In this document: positions 14,679 through 23,989 of the stretch, piece by piece | Numbering within the stretch: position 1 is the stretch's first letter | Layout: each line of letters starts with the position of its first letter | Origin: Planosporangium mesophilum | GTDB taxonomy: Bacteria > Actinomycetota > Actinomycetes > Mycobacteriales > Micromonosporaceae | Reading direction: 5' to 3' | Length of the DNA: 64,000 nucleotides | Assembly: GCF_016863255.1 (NCBI RefSeq) | Contig: NZ_BOON01000005.1 | Location: forward strand, 186,001 to 250,000 | Position numbers and translations under genes: made by a program | Notes under the pieces: generated by a model | The model's database searches: none | What the model was told of the DNA's origin: nothing | What the model saw: only the letters and a program-made list of their open reading frames with translations

Positions 14679-17600
14679 TCAGATGCCGGGCACAATCTCC
14701 CCTACGACGCCCGAGGCGCCCGCGACCGGCAGGCTGGTGACGATCACGGCCAGCCCGTCCTCGTCCGGCAGGTGCGACGGCCGCACGGTCACGCCCTCGC
14801 GAATGTGGACGAACGCCGGGCGTACCCGCTCGACGGGCACGCCGGCCAGCGCCGCCCAGGCCTGCCGGTACGCGGCCAACTGCACCTCGCCCGCCGCACC
14901 GGCCGCGCCGGTCGGTGGGGCGCCGGTCTTCCAGTGCACCACGTCGTAGCTGCCGTCCGGGTTGGAGAAGACCGCGTCGATGCGCCCCCGGACCACCACG
15001 CCGTCGACGACGGTGGCGAAGGGCACCGCGACCCGGACCGGCGTCCGGTCGGCCCACTCGGTCTCGAGGAACCGCTCTCGCAGCAGGTCCAGGTTCTCGT
15101 CGCCGGTCCCGTCGGAGTCCGCGGCACCGGGCAGCTCGTCGAGGTCGAGCAGGCCGTCGGAGTGCAGGCGCTGCTCCAGCCAGCGGTGGAACTCGGTGCC
15201 GCGGCGGGCGTACGGGGCGGGGCGCACCGGTAGCGGGCGGCGCAGCGCCGCGGCCAGCCGCTCCGGGTCGCGGCGCAGCGTCGCGAGCTGGGACACGCTC
15301 ATATGCGGTGGCAGGGCGACCTCGACCGGCGCGTCCGGATCGGGCGTGAGCCGGGCCCGCTCGGCCAGGAGCAGGTCGACCTCGTACATCCAGAACGGGT
15401 CGTCCTCGGTCGACTCCGGCTGGCGACCGGCCAGCGCGGCGCGGACCAGGTCGGCGGCCTCCTCCAGCGACTGGCGACGGGGTCCGAGCGGGTCGGCCGG
15501 CCAGCTCACCTTCGGCAGGTTCGCGGTCACGGGGTTCGTCGCGCCCTCCGGCGGCGCGTCGGCCCACCGGTCCACCTCGCCGGCGCCGGCCAGGCACCTG
15601 TCGCGGATCTCCACCAGGAAGGGCGACGGCCCGCGCGGACGCTTCGCGGTCTCGCCCCACCAGTACCCGCTGGCGAGCAGCAGGCGCCGCGGCCTGGTCA
15701 CCGCGACGTACGCCAGGCGCCGCTCCTCGCGCTCGTCGTGGGCGTCCCAGGCCGCCTCGAACGAGTCGATCGCGCGCGCGATGCCGCGCTGGTCGGTGGC
15801 GTGGGACAGGTCCAGCATGGGCAGCCCGGCACGGTCGCCACGCAGCTCGAACGGCATGACACCCAGCCCGTGCAGCCAGTGGTCGCCACCGTTGGGCCGG
15901 CCGGGGAACACCCCGGCCGTCAGCCCGGCCACGGACACGACGTCCCACTCCAAGCCCTTCGCCGCGTGCGCGGTGAGGATCTGCACCGCGCCGTCGACCA
16001 CGGACACCTCCCCGGGCGCCAGGCCGCGCTCCTCGCTCTCCGCGGCCGCGAGGTACGCGAGGAAGGCCGACAGCGTGGGCGCCTCCGATTCGCTGGCGAA
16101 CCGGGCCGCGATGTCACCGAGCGTGTCCAGATGCCCCCGGGCCAGGCCGGCGTCGCCCGGGCGGACCGCCACCTCGACGTCGAGCCCGATGGTGTGCTCC
16201 ACGTCGTTGATCAGGTCGGGCAGCTGCTGGTCGAGCCTGCGGCGCAGCCCCCGCAGTTCGGCGGCGAGCGCGGCGAACCGGCGGTACCCCTCCGGCGAGT
16301 ACCGCTCCTCCTCCCCCAGGTCGTCGAGCGCCTCGACCAGCGCGGCCTCGTCGTCGCGTACGGAGTACACCAGCGGCTCGTCGCTGGCGCGGGACGCGGC
16401 CAGCGCGCGGGCCCGGCGGTGGAGCGCGACCAGGTCACGCGGCCCGATCCGCCACCGGGGGCCGGTGAGCAGGCGCAGCAGCGCGGCTCCCTCGGTCGGG
16501 TCGGCCAGTACCCGCAGCGTGCTCACCACGTCGCGGACCTCGGGCGTGTCGAGCAGCCCGCCCAGGCCGACGACCTCGACCGGTACTCCCCGGGCGCGCA
16601 GCGCGGCCTCCACGGCTGCGATCTGGGCGCGGGTACGCACGAGCACGGCCGTGGTGGGGCGGCGCTCGACCGCGATCGCCGCGGGTTCGACGTCGTCGCC
16701 GGCCCCGGCCGCGGTCCGCCAGGCCGCCACGATCCGGCCGGCGATCCACTCCGCCTCGTCGGCGTAGGTCTCCAGCAGCGCACAGTGGACGGTCGAAGTG
16801 GACGCCCGGGCCGCCACCCTGGGCGCGGCGGTCAGCTTGGCCACCCGGTGGCCGAGCGGCTCGGACAGCGCGTTCGCCACGTCAAGGATCTCGGGGCGGT
16901 TGCGCCAGCTCGTCGTCAGGGTCAGCTCCCGCGCCTGCTTCCCGTCGCCTCCCGGGAACTCGGCCGGGAACCGTTCCAGGGTGCCGGCGCTGGCGCCCCG
17001 CCAGCCGTAGATGGACTGGGCCGGGTCGCCGACCGCGGTCACCGGGTGCCCGCCGCCGAACAGCGCCCGCAGCAGGACGACCTGGGCGTGGCTGGTGTCC
17101 TGGTACTCGTCGAGCAGCACCACCCGGTACCGGTCGCGCTCGATCGCGCCCACCTCGGGGTGGTTCGTCGCCACGGTCGCGGCCCGGGCGAGCTGGTCGC
17201 CGAAGTCCATGGTTTCGAGCAGGTGCTTGCGGTCGGCGTACCCGCGCACCAGCGGCAGCAGTTGCAGCCGTGCCTTCTGGCGGTCGAGGATCTCGCGCAC
17301 CGACTTGAGCATCTTGCCCGGCCTGGACTCGATCTCGGCGAAGAACCTGCCGGTCCAGGCGGCCACGTCGGCGGGGGTACGCAGGTGCTCGGACAGGTCG
17401 GCGGAGAGCTTCAGCACCGCCTCGGTGACGGTCGTCGGGGCGACCAGGACGTGCGACATGTCGCCGTCGTAGCTGACCACGACGCCGTCGGCGATCTGCC
17501 AGCAGGACGCCTCGCTCATCAGCCGGTCGGACGGCTCGTACCCGGCGCGCAGGCCGTGTTCGGAGACGACGCGGGCGGCGTACGAGTGGTAGGTCGCCAC

Positions 17601-17960
17601 GGTCGGCTCGCCGGTGATGAGCTCGTCGCGCCCGAGCCGGTGGACGAGCTGGGACAGCCGTTGGCGGATCCGGTGCGCCAGCTCGCCGGCGGCCTTGCGG
17701 GTGAAGGTGAGGCCGAGGATCTGCTCCGGGCGTACGTGCCCGTTGGCGACGAGCCAGACGACCCGGGCGGCCATCGTCTCCGTCTTGCCCGAGCCGGCGC
17801 CCGCGACCACGAGCAGCGGCTCCACCGGCGCGGCGATCACCTCCGCCTGCTGCGGCGTGGGTGGCGGCTGGCCGAGCAGGCGCGCCAGTTCGAGCGGGGT
17901 GAAGCGGGGACCGGCGGACGACCGCGGCCTGGGGACCTGGAACAGCGCGTCCTGGGTCAC
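14679..17960 (-). CDS. adnB: AdnB-type helicase-nuclease subunit
   Basis: A 1093-residue subunit of the AdnAB motor-nuclease that resects DNA double-strand ends in actinobacteria. The N-terminal UvrD-like motor has Walker A GAGSGKT (54-60), motif II DEYQDTSHAQ, motif III GDPAQSIYGWRGAS, motif V LTAHAAKGLEWD and motif VI LAYVAVTRPR. The C-terminal RecB-type nuclease domain has D995 (GRIDAVF), but the next motif, normally DxK, reads VHWKTG: H1009 replaces the metal-binding Asp while K1011 is kept. Size and order after adnA match Rv3201c. The GTG start has a GGAGG Shine-Dalgarno. The gap of 139 nt after adnA may hold its own promoter. Confidence 0.9.
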   Translation of the reverse strand: MTQDALFQVPRPRSSAGPRFTPLELARLLGQPPPTPQQAEVIAAPVEPLLVVAGAGSGKTETMAARVVWLVANGHVRPEQILGLTFTRKAAGELAHRIRQRLSQLVHRLGRDELITGEPTVATYHSYAARVVSEHGLRAGYEPSDRLMSEASCWQIADGVVVSYDGDMSHVLVAPTTVTEAVLKLSADLSEHLRTPADVAAWTGRFFAEIESRPGKMLKSVREILDRQKARLQLLPLVRGYADRKHLLETMDFGDQLARAATVATNHPEVGAIERDRYRVVLLDEYQDTSHAQVVLLRALFGGGHPVTAVGDPAQSIYGWRGASAGTLERFPAEFPGGDGKQARELTLTTSWRNRPEILDVANALSEPLGHRVAKLTAAPRVAARASTSTVHCALLETYADEAEWIAGRIVAAWRTAAGAGDDVEPAAIAVERRPTTAVLVRTRAQIAAVEAALRARGVPVEVVGLGGLLDTPEVRDVVSTLRVLADPTEGAALLRLLTGPRWRIGPRDLVALHRRARALAASRASDEPLVYSVRDDEAALVEALDDLGEEERYSPEGYRRFAALAAELRGLRRRLDQQLPDLINDVEHTIGLDVEVAVRPGDAGLARGHLDTLGDIAARFASESEAPTLSAFLAYLAAAESEERGLAPGEVSVVDGAVQILTAHAAKGLEWDVVSVAGLTAGVFPGRPNGGDHWLHGLGVMPFELRGDRAGLPMLDLSHATDQRGIARAIDSFEAAWDAHDEREERRLAYVAVTRPRRLLLASGYWWGETAKRPRGPSPFLVEIRDRCLAGAGEVDRWADAPPEGATNPVTANLPKVSWPADPLGPRRQSLEEAADLVRAALAGRQPESTEDDPFWMYEVDLLLAERARLTPDPDAPVEVALPPHMSVSQLATLRRDPERLAAALRRPLPVRPAPYARRGTEFHRWLEQRLHSDGLLDLDELPGAADSDGTGDENLDLLRERFLETEWADRTPVRVAVPFATVVDGVVVRGRIDAVFSNPDGSYDVVHWKTGAPPTGAAGAAGEVQLAAYRQAWAALAGVPVERVRPAFVHIREGVTVRPSHLPDEDGLAVIVTSLPVAGASGVVGEIVPGI

Positions 17961-18099
17961 GGCCGGCCCTCCACATTGATCGCAAAGAATGACCTTGTGC
18001 GGCTACCGGCGTGCGTACAGCAGCAAGAAGTGACATCTTGCCCGGATCTCGGACGCGAGGGGCGCGGGAACGACGGGCGCGACGCGGACGGCGGCCCGC

Positions 18100-21000
18100 T
18101 CACGAGACGTCGCCGTCGGTGACCTGCCGGCCGTTGCCGGAGATGGGGCACGAGGTACGCACCGGGCAGACCCGGCACTTGTTGTTGCGTACCGCGGAGA
18201 AGGTCGACGCGGCCATCGCCTGCGCGGTCCGGCTCACCATGTCCCGGGCCCAGCCGGGGTCCTCGGTGTCGGCGAGGGCGGCCTGACCCTGCACCCTGGC
18301 GCCGGCGCGGTCGCCACCGAGGTGGACCAGGGCCGCACCGCCGGGCTCGTCGGACTCGTCGAACGCGCCCGCCTCGATCGCCGCCTGGTACGCGGCCAGC
18401 TGCGGGTGGTCGGCCACCTCGGCCGCGGTCGGGGTGCTCCGCCCGGTCTTGAGGTCGACCACGACCAGGCGGCCGTCGTCGTCCAGCTCCAGCCGGTCGA
18501 CCCGTCCCCTGATCTGCAGGTCGTCGCCGAGGCGTACCAGGAAGTCGCGCTCGATGGCGATCAGCCGGCGGGGGTTCTCGGTCAGCCACGCGAGCAGCTT
18601 GTCCAGCATGGCCTCGGCGCGTTGCCGCTCCCGCCCGGCCAGCCAGCGCGCGGAGAGTTCGATGGCGTCGAAGCGGCCGGCGACGTAGTCCACCAGCGCC
18701 GCCCGGTCGACGGTCGCGTCCGCGGCGAGCAGCGCGGCCGCGTGGACCAGGTTGCCGATGCTCTGCTCCGGCGACGGCCGGCCCTTGCCGCCGTGGCGCT
18801 CCAGCAGCCAGCGCAGGCTGCACCGCTGTACGACGTCCACACTGGACGGCGTGACGGTCACCGGCTCGCCGGGGTCGACGATCGGGCGCTCGTCGGACAG
18901 CTCCGGCAGGCCCCACCAGTCGTCGGGGTGCGCCCCCGGCACCCCGGCGGCGGCAAGCCGGGCGAGCTGCGCGGCGGCCGCCTTCCGGCGCGCGGGCGGG
19001 CTGTCCGGCGCGGCCACCGCACCGCGAAGCTCGGCCACCAGCGCCGGCAGGGTGAGCGCGCGGGGCGGTACGGCCTCGGGCTGGATCTCCTCGGCCAGCT
19101 CGGTCAGGAACCGGCTGGGCTGCTCCTCCGCGTCACCGCCGGCCACCGCGGTGACCAGCAGGTGCCGGCGGGCCCGGGTCGCGGCGACGTAGAACAGCCG
19201 TCGCTCCTCGTCGAGCAGGGCGGCCAGCCGCCCGGCGATGCTCATCTCCCGGCCGGCCGCGAGGTCGACCAGCACCTCCGAGCCGAGCACACTGCCGCGC
19301 AGCCGCAGGTCGGGCCACGCGCCCTCCTGTACGCCGACCAGCGCGACGAACTCCCACTCCTGGCCCTTGGCCGCGTGGGCGGTGAGGATGCGGACGCACG
19401 AGCCCCGGTCGGCGGTGGGCGCATGGGAGTCCCCGGGCAGGTCCTGGCCGAGCACGTGGTCGAGGAAGGCCTCGGCGCGGGCACCGGGCAGCCGGTCGAC
19501 GAAGCGCGCGGCGGTGTCGAAGAGCGCCACGACGGAGTCGAGGTCGCGGTCGGCCGCCGCACCGCGCGGCCCGCCCTCCGCGCTGAGCTCGGTCCACCGC
19601 TCGGCCAGGCCGCTGGCGCGCCAGACCACCCAGAGCACGTCCTCGACGGTGGCCCCGTCGCCGGCCGCAGCCGCGCGCGCGGTGGCGATCAGCCCGGCGA
19701 CCGCCTTGGCCGGCGCCGCCCAGCGCCGGTCCACCTCGGCCAGCACCGTGGCGTCCTGGAGCGCCTCGACGAGCAGTACGCCGGACGGGCGCCGGTCGCC
19801 GTCCGCGAAGGCGCGGGTCCGCAGCCCCTGCCGCAGCCGGCGCTCGGCCAGCGGGTCGGCCCCACCGAGCGGTGAGTGCAGCAGCGCCACCGCCGCCTCC
19901 TCGTCGAGGCGCTCGGGGTCCAGGGCGCAGCGCAGCAGGAGCAGCAGCGGCGCGACCGCCGCCTGGGCCTGCAGCGGAAGGTCCTCGGCGGCCGTCATGG
20001 TCGGGATGCCGGCCTGCTGCAGCGCCCGGCGCAGCGGGGCGAGCTGGCGGGCGGTCGACCGTACGACCACCGCCATGTCCGACCAGGCCAGGCCGTGCAG
20101 CAGGTGCGCCTCGCGCAGCCGGTGCACCAGGTACGCCGACTCGGTCGTGACCGAGCGGAAGACCCGCACCTCGACCGTGCCGGGCTGGGCGGACGGGCTC
20201 GGCGCGAGCACCCGGTGGCGGGACGGGCCACGCAGCCGCACCGCCACCCGGCGGGTCGCGGCGAGCAGCTCCGCGCCGCTGCGGTACGACCGGGTGAGCG
20301 TCACGACCGGCGCGGTCTCCCCAGTCGCGGTGAGGAAGCGGTCCGGGAAGTCGGCCACGCCGGACGGGTCGGCGCCGCGGAACGCGAAGGTCGAGGAGTC
20401 GGGGTCGGCGAAGACGACGAGGTGCTTGCCGCCGCTGGCCAGCGCCGCCAGCAGGTCGCGGTGCGCCGGGTCGGTGTCGGCGAACTCGTCGACGTAGATG
20501 GCCGACAGCCGCCGCCGCTCGCCCGCCAGCAGCTCCGGGTCGTCCAGCAGCAGCGCCGTCGCGGCCCGGACCAGCTCGGCGCCGTCGTACCCGACCGAGC
20601 CCTGGCCGGTCGCGTCGCGCAGGGCCAGGACCTGCCGGTACTGCCGGTAGAAGCGGGCCGCCGCCCACCAGTCGGGCCGGCGCAGGGCACGGGCGTGGGC
20701 GGCCAGTTCGGCGGGGCCGATCCCCCGCTCGACCGCCCGCAGCAGCAGGTCGCGCAGCTCGGTGGCGAACGCGCGGGTACGCAGTGCCGGGCGCAGCGCC
20801 TCGGGCCAGGCGTCCTGTTCGGACTCGCTGTCGAGCAGCTCCCGGATGACGAGATCCTGTTCGGGCGCGGTGAGCAGCCGCGGCGGCGGGTCGCCGGCGA
20901 GCGCGGAGGCCCGTCGGAGCAGACCGAACGCGTACCCCGGGAAGGTGCGGACCATCGGCTGGGCCGAGGTGCGGCGGCCGGTCGCGACGGCGAGCCGGGC

Positions 21001-21291
21001 GTCGATCCGGTCGCGCAGGCGCAGCGCGTGCCGGCGGCTGTGGGTGATCGCGAGCAGCCGCTCCGGGTCGACGCCCTCGGCCGCCCGGGCCGCCACCGCC
21101 TCCACCAGCGTCGACGTCTTGCCGGTGCCCGGGCCGCCGATCACCAGCAGCGGCCCGCCGAGGTGCGCGATCACCTGGCGCTGCATGGGATCGTCGACCG
21201 GTACCGGTGACGCGGCGTCGCCCGCCCCGGCCGGGCGCACGAGTCGGTAGTCCCGGCGGGTGGAGCCGGGTGCTTGGGAGGGGGCGGTCAC
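18100..21291 (-). CDS. adnA: AdnA-type helicase-nuclease subunit with Fe-S nuclease
   Basis: A 1063-residue partner of AdnB (mycobacterial Rv3202c type). The motor has Walker A GGPGTGKT (near 49-56) and a variant motif II YVDEFADTDP, with motif V LTAHAAKGQEWE. The C-terminal nuclease is complete: D946-L-K948 in VVVDLKTG. Four cysteines in AddB-like spacing, C824 and C1039-x2-C1042-x5-C1048, would hold a 4Fe-4S cluster. The C-terminal QLAAYQAAIE helix is typical of RecB-like nucleases. It is transcribed first and begins at GTG 21291. AdnAB acts in end resection alongside RecA-dependent repair. Confidence 0.9.
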   Translation of the reverse strand: MTAPSQAPGSTRRDYRLVRPAGAGDAASPVPVDDPMQRQVIAHLGGPLLVIGGPGTGKTSTLVEAVAARAAEGVDPERLLAITHSRRHALRLRDRIDARLAVATGRRTSAQPMVRTFPGYAFGLLRRASALAGDPPPRLLTAPEQDLVIRELLDSESEQDAWPEALRPALRTRAFATELRDLLLRAVERGIGPAELAAHARALRRPDWWAAARFYRQYRQVLALRDATGQGSVGYDGAELVRAATALLLDDPELLAGERRRLSAIYVDEFADTDPAHRDLLAALASGGKHLVVFADPDSSTFAFRGADPSGVADFPDRFLTATGETAPVVTLTRSYRSGAELLAATRRVAVRLRGPSRHRVLAPSPSAQPGTVEVRVFRSVTTESAYLVHRLREAHLLHGLAWSDMAVVVRSTARQLAPLRRALQQAGIPTMTAAEDLPLQAQAAVAPLLLLLRCALDPERLDEEAAVALLHSPLGGADPLAERRLRQGLRTRAFADGDRRPSGVLLVEALQDATVLAEVDRRWAAPAKAVAGLIATARAAAAGDGATVEDVLWVVWRASGLAERWTELSAEGGPRGAAADRDLDSVVALFDTAARFVDRLPGARAEAFLDHVLGQDLPGDSHAPTADRGSCVRILTAHAAKGQEWEFVALVGVQEGAWPDLRLRGSVLGSEVLVDLAAGREMSIAGRLAALLDEERRLFYVAATRARRHLLVTAVAGGDAEEQPSRFLTELAEEIQPEAVPPRALTLPALVAELRGAVAAPDSPPARRKAAAAQLARLAAAGVPGAHPDDWWGLPELSDERPIVDPGEPVTVTPSSVDVVQRCSLRWLLERHGGKGRPSPEQSIGNLVHAAALLAADATVDRAALVDYVAGRFDAIELSARWLAGRERQRAEAMLDKLLAWLTENPRRLIAIERDFLVRLGDDLQIRGRVDRLELDDDGRLVVVDLKTGRSTPTAAEVADHPQLAAYQAAIEAGAFDESDEPGGAALVHLGGDRAGARVQGQAALADTEDPGWARDMVSRTAQAMAASTFSAVRNNKCRVCPVRTSCPISGNGRQVTDGDVS

Positions 21292-21331
21292 CGGCAGATC
21301 AGATCAGACCGGTACGACATATCGACGCAGG

Positions 21332-21877
21332 TCACGCCACCGCTGCCTCCATCGCGTCGAACGCGGCCGGCACCGAGTCCACGACGGTCAGCAGCCCGAG
21401 CCCCTCGGCCCGGGCGAACCCGGACGGCGCGAGCCCACGCAGCCAGTCGAGCAGGCCGTCGTAGAAACCGTCCGCGTTCAGCAGCACGACCGGCTTGGCG
21501 TGCAGCGCGAGGGTGGCCGTCGTCCACACCTCGAACAGTTCGTCCAGCGTGCCGAGGCCGCCCGGCAGGGTGAGGAACGCGTCCGACTTGTCGATCATCA
21601 ACGTCTTGCGGGTCGACATCGCGTCGGTGACCAGCAGTTCGTCGGCGGCGGCGTCGGCGACCTCCAGGTCGACCAGCGACTGCGGGATCACGCCGAGGGT
21701 GTGCGCGCCGGCCGACCGGGCGCCCGCGGCGACCGTACCCATCATGCCGACCCGGCCGCCCCCGGAGACCAGGGTGTGGCCGCGGCGGCCGATCTCCACG
21801 CCGACGGCGTAGGCCAGGTCGAGCCAGCGGCGGTCCAGCATGCTCGAGGAGGCGCAGAAGACGCCGACCGCCGCCAC
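21332..21877 (-). CDS. LOG family (TIGR00730) Rossmann-fold phosphoribohydrolase
   Basis: A 181-residue LOG-family protein with the signature PGGLGTLDE (near residue 103) and an upstream Gly-rich loop (SGGGRVGMMG). LOG proteins release the base from nucleoside 5'-monophosphates (cytokinin-type in plants and mycobacteria). The GTG start directly follows the TAG of the upstream LOG gene, with GGGGAG as Shine-Dalgarno inside that gene, so the pair is one operon. It ends 40 nt before the divergently oriented neighbourhood of adnA begins. Confidence 0.88.
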   Translation of the reverse strand: MAAVGVFCASSSMLDRRWLDLAYAVGVEIGRRGHTLVSGGGRVGMMGTVAAGARSAGAHTLGVIPQSLVDLEVADAAADELLVTDAMSTRKTLMIDKSDAFLTLPGGLGTLDELFEVWTTATLALHAKPVVLLNADGFYDGLLDWLRGLAPSGFARAEGLGLLTVVDSVPAAFDAMEAAVA

Positions 21878-22774
21878 CTAGATCTCCCCGTCGATGCGGG
21901 GCCCCCGCCGGTCGGTGGAGAGCCGCTCGGGGCTGCCGGCTTCCCGCTCGGCGGCGGCCGCGGCCTCCTGCTGCTCGGCGGCGGCGCGGGCGAAGGCCGC
22001 CTGCTGCTCGGCGTTCAGCGCCACGTCGGCGTTGACGATGTGACTGACCGCCTCGTCGACGTCGTCGGTCAGGCAGATGAGCTTGAGGTCCTCAGGACCG
22101 ATCTTGCCCTCGACCGCCATCGTGTCCCGCATCCAGTCGATGAGGCCCTGCCAGTACCAGGTGCCCATGAGCACGACCGGGAAGCGGGTGACCTTCTTCG
22201 TCTGCACCAGGGTGAGCGCCTCGAACATCTCGTCGAGGGTGCCGAAGCCGCCGGGCAGCACGACGAAGGCCTGCGCGTACTTGACGAACATGGTCTTGCG
22301 CGCGAAGAAGTACCGGAAGTCGATGCCGACGTCGACCCAGTCGTTGAGCCCCTGCTCGAACGGCAGCTCGATGCCCAGCCCGACGGAGAGCCCGCCGGCC
22401 TCGGCGCAGCCCTTGTTGGCCGCCTCCATCACGCCGGGGCCACCACCGGTGATCACCGCGTAGCCGGCCCGCGCGAGCGCCGCGCCGAGCCGCTCGGCCA
22501 GCTCCCACTCACGGCTGTCGGGCTTGCTGCGCGCCGAGCCGAAGACGCTGACCGCGGGCGGCAGGTCGGCCAGTGTGTCGAAGCCCTCCACGAACTCGCT
22601 GAGGATGCGCAGCGCCCGCCAGGCGTCCCGGGTCTTCCAGTCCGCCCGGCCCCAGGAGTCGAGCAACCGCTGGTCGGCGGTGCTGAGGGGGATGGCTTCG
22701 CGCCGGAGCGTCACAGCGCCCCGATGCCGCTCGGGCAGCCGCCTGCCCCTGCCGTTGACATTGCCGTTGGCCAT
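21878..22774 (-). CDS. Second LOG family (TIGR00730) protein with C-terminal extension
   Basis: A 298-residue member of the same family: VSFGSAR-type start (AVSVFGSARSKPDS), GGGPGVMEAANKG and PGGFGTLDEMFE. It has an N-terminal basic region (about 1-60) and a C-terminal Ala/Glu-rich tail (about 245-298, AAEQQEAAAAAEREAG), probably a helix, so it belongs to the longer actinobacterial LOG subgroup. The ATG at 22774 follows a TACCGT element by 6 nt, and no Shine-Dalgarno is present. Mycobacteria also carry a LOG gene near dapE/dapD. Confidence 0.88.
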   Translation of the reverse strand: MANGNVNGRGRRLPERHRGAVTLRREAIPLSTADQRLLDSWGRADWKTRDAWRALRILSEFVEGFDTLADLPPAVSVFGSARSKPDSREWELAERLGAALARAGYAVITGGGPGVMEAANKGCAEAGGLSVGLGIELPFEQGLNDWVDVGIDFRYFFARKTMFVKYAQAFVVLPGGFGTLDEMFEALTLVQTKKVTRFPVVLMGTWYWQGLIDWMRDTMAVEGKIGPEDLKLICLTDDVDEAVSHIVNADVALNAEQQAAFARAAAEQQEAAAAAEREAGSPERLSTDRRGPRIDGEI

Positions 22775-22780
22775 CCGACC

Positions 22781-22786
22781 ACGGTA
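22781..22786 (-). promoter_or_regulatory. -10 element of leaderless LOG operon
   Basis: TACCGT on the minus strand ends 6 nt before the ATG at 22774. Confidence 0.5.
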
Positions 22787-22812
22787 ATCGACTGCGTCAC
22801 GGTAAGGGCCGG

Positions 22813-23874
22813 TTAGGCTGCCAGCCACCGCCGGAGCGTCGCCGCGCCGGCCCGGATCTTGGAGATCTCGACGTGCTCCTCCGGCTTGTGCGCCAGGTTG
22901 GGGTCGCCGGGGCCGAAGTTCAGCGCGGGTACCCCCGCCGCCGCGAACCGGGCCACGTCGGTCCAGCCCAGCTTGGCCTGCGGTGGCTGGCCGACCACGT
23001 CGAGGAACTCCTTGGCGATCGCGCCGTCCAGGCCGGGCATCGCGGCCGGCGCCGAGTCGGTGATCTCCACCTCGAAGTCGGGGAACAGGCCGCGTACGTG
23101 GGCCGCCGCCTCGGCCTCGGTACGGTCCGGGGCGAACCGGTAGTTGATCTCGACCCGGCACTCGTCCGGGATCACGTTGCCGGCGACGCCGCCACTGATG
23201 CGTACCGCGTTGAGCCCCTCCCGGTACGTGCAGCCGTCGATCGTCACCGTGCGCGGCTGGTACGCGCCCAGCGTCGTCATGATCGCGCCGGCGGCGTGGA
23301 TCGCGTTGACGCCCAGCCACGACCGCGCCGCGTGGGCGCGCTGCCCGGTCGCGGTGACCACGGCCCGCATGGTCCCCTGGCAACCCGCCTCGACCAGCCC
23401 GTACGTGGGTTCGAGCAGGATCGCGAAGTCGGCCGCGAGCTTGTCCGGGTGGGTACGGGCCAGCACGTTGAGCCCGTTGCGCTCGGCCTCCACCTCCTCG
23501 CAGTCGTAGAAGAGGTACGTCACGTCGTAGCGCGGCTCGGCCACCGTCGCGGCCAGGTGCAGGGCGAGGGCGGCACCGGACTTCATGTCCGAGGTGCCGC
23601 AGCCGTGGATCAGGTCGCCCTCGGCTCTCGACGGCAGGTTGCCCGCGACCGGCACGGTGTCGAGGTGGCCGGCGAGCACGACCCGCTGCGGGCGGCCCAG
23701 CGCGGTGCTGGCGAGCACGACGTTGCCGTGGCGCTCGACGCTCAGGTGCGGCGCGCCGCGCAGCGCCGCCTCGACCTGGTCGGCGAGGGCCGCCTCGTTG
23801 CCGGACACGGACTCGACGTCGACCAGGGCGCGGGTCAGTTCGACCGGGTCGGCCAGGATCTCAGGGCTCAGCAC
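22813..23874 (-). CDS. dapE: Succinyl-diaminopimelate desuccinylase
   Basis: A 353-residue M20-family di-zinc hydrolase that removes succinate from N-succinyl-LL-diaminopimelate in lysine/peptidoglycan precursor synthesis. The metal ligands are in LAGHLDTVP, GTSDMKSG and CEEVEAERNG (catalytic EE), with GVPALNFGPGD and the C-terminal AHKPEEHVE His. The GTG at 23874 is chosen because it starts at the family N-terminus and follows TAGGGT by 7 nt. It is divergent from dapD, the enzyme three steps earlier in the pathway, with the two promoters within about 50 bp. Confidence 0.93.
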   Translation of the reverse strand: MLSPEILADPVELTRALVDVESVSGNEAALADQVEAALRGAPHLSVERHGNVVLASTALGRPQRVVLAGHLDTVPVAGNLPSRAEGDLIHGCGTSDMKSGAALALHLAATVAEPRYDVTYLFYDCEEVEAERNGLNVLARTHPDKLAADFAILLEPTYGLVEAGCQGTMRAVVTATGQRAHAARSWLGVNAIHAAGAIMTTLGAYQPRTVTIDGCTYREGLNAVRISGGVAGNVIPDECRVEINYRFAPDRTEAEAAAHVRGLFPDFEVEITDSAPAAMPGLDGAIAKEFLDVVGQPPQAKLGWTDVARFAAAGVPALNFGPGDPNLAHKPEEHVEISKIRAGAATLRRWLAA

Positions 23875-23881
23875 GGCCCCG

Positions 23882-23887
23882 ACCCTA
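23882..23887 (-). promoter_or_regulatory. -10 element of leaderless dapE
   Basis: TAGGGT on the minus strand ends 7 nt before the GTG at 23874. Confidence 0.5.
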
Positions 23888-23912
23888 CCGTCCGGCGCGG
23901 GGCCCGACGCGA

Positions 23913-23918
23913 TAGCGT
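23913..23918 (+). promoter_or_regulatory. -10 element of dapD
   Basis: TAGCGT; transcription would begin near 23926, giving a 5' leader of about 55 nt with a GGGAG Shine-Dalgarno before dapD. The divergent dapE -10 lies only 25 nt away. Confidence 0.45.
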
Positions 23919-23926
23919 GACAGGCC

Positions 23927-23989
23927 GTGAGGGAGCGCGGCACCGGGGGCCGACGCTCGAGCGAGCGAACCGGGAGACACCGTGAGTAG
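23927..23989 (+). other. Possible 20-codon upstream ORF overlapping the dapD start
   Basis: A GTG 8 nt after the dapD -10 opens a 20-codon frame ([20 protein letters not shown]) whose TAG lies inside the first codons of dapD. It is very Arg-rich. It could couple to, or interfere with, dapD initiation; chance occurrence is also possible. Confidence 0.25.

Noticed and set aside
18100-21291. AdnA motor as inactive because motif II reads DEFAD
   Set aside because: The acidic DE pair is retained; a divergent AdnA motif II is a feature of the family, so no claim of inactivity is made.
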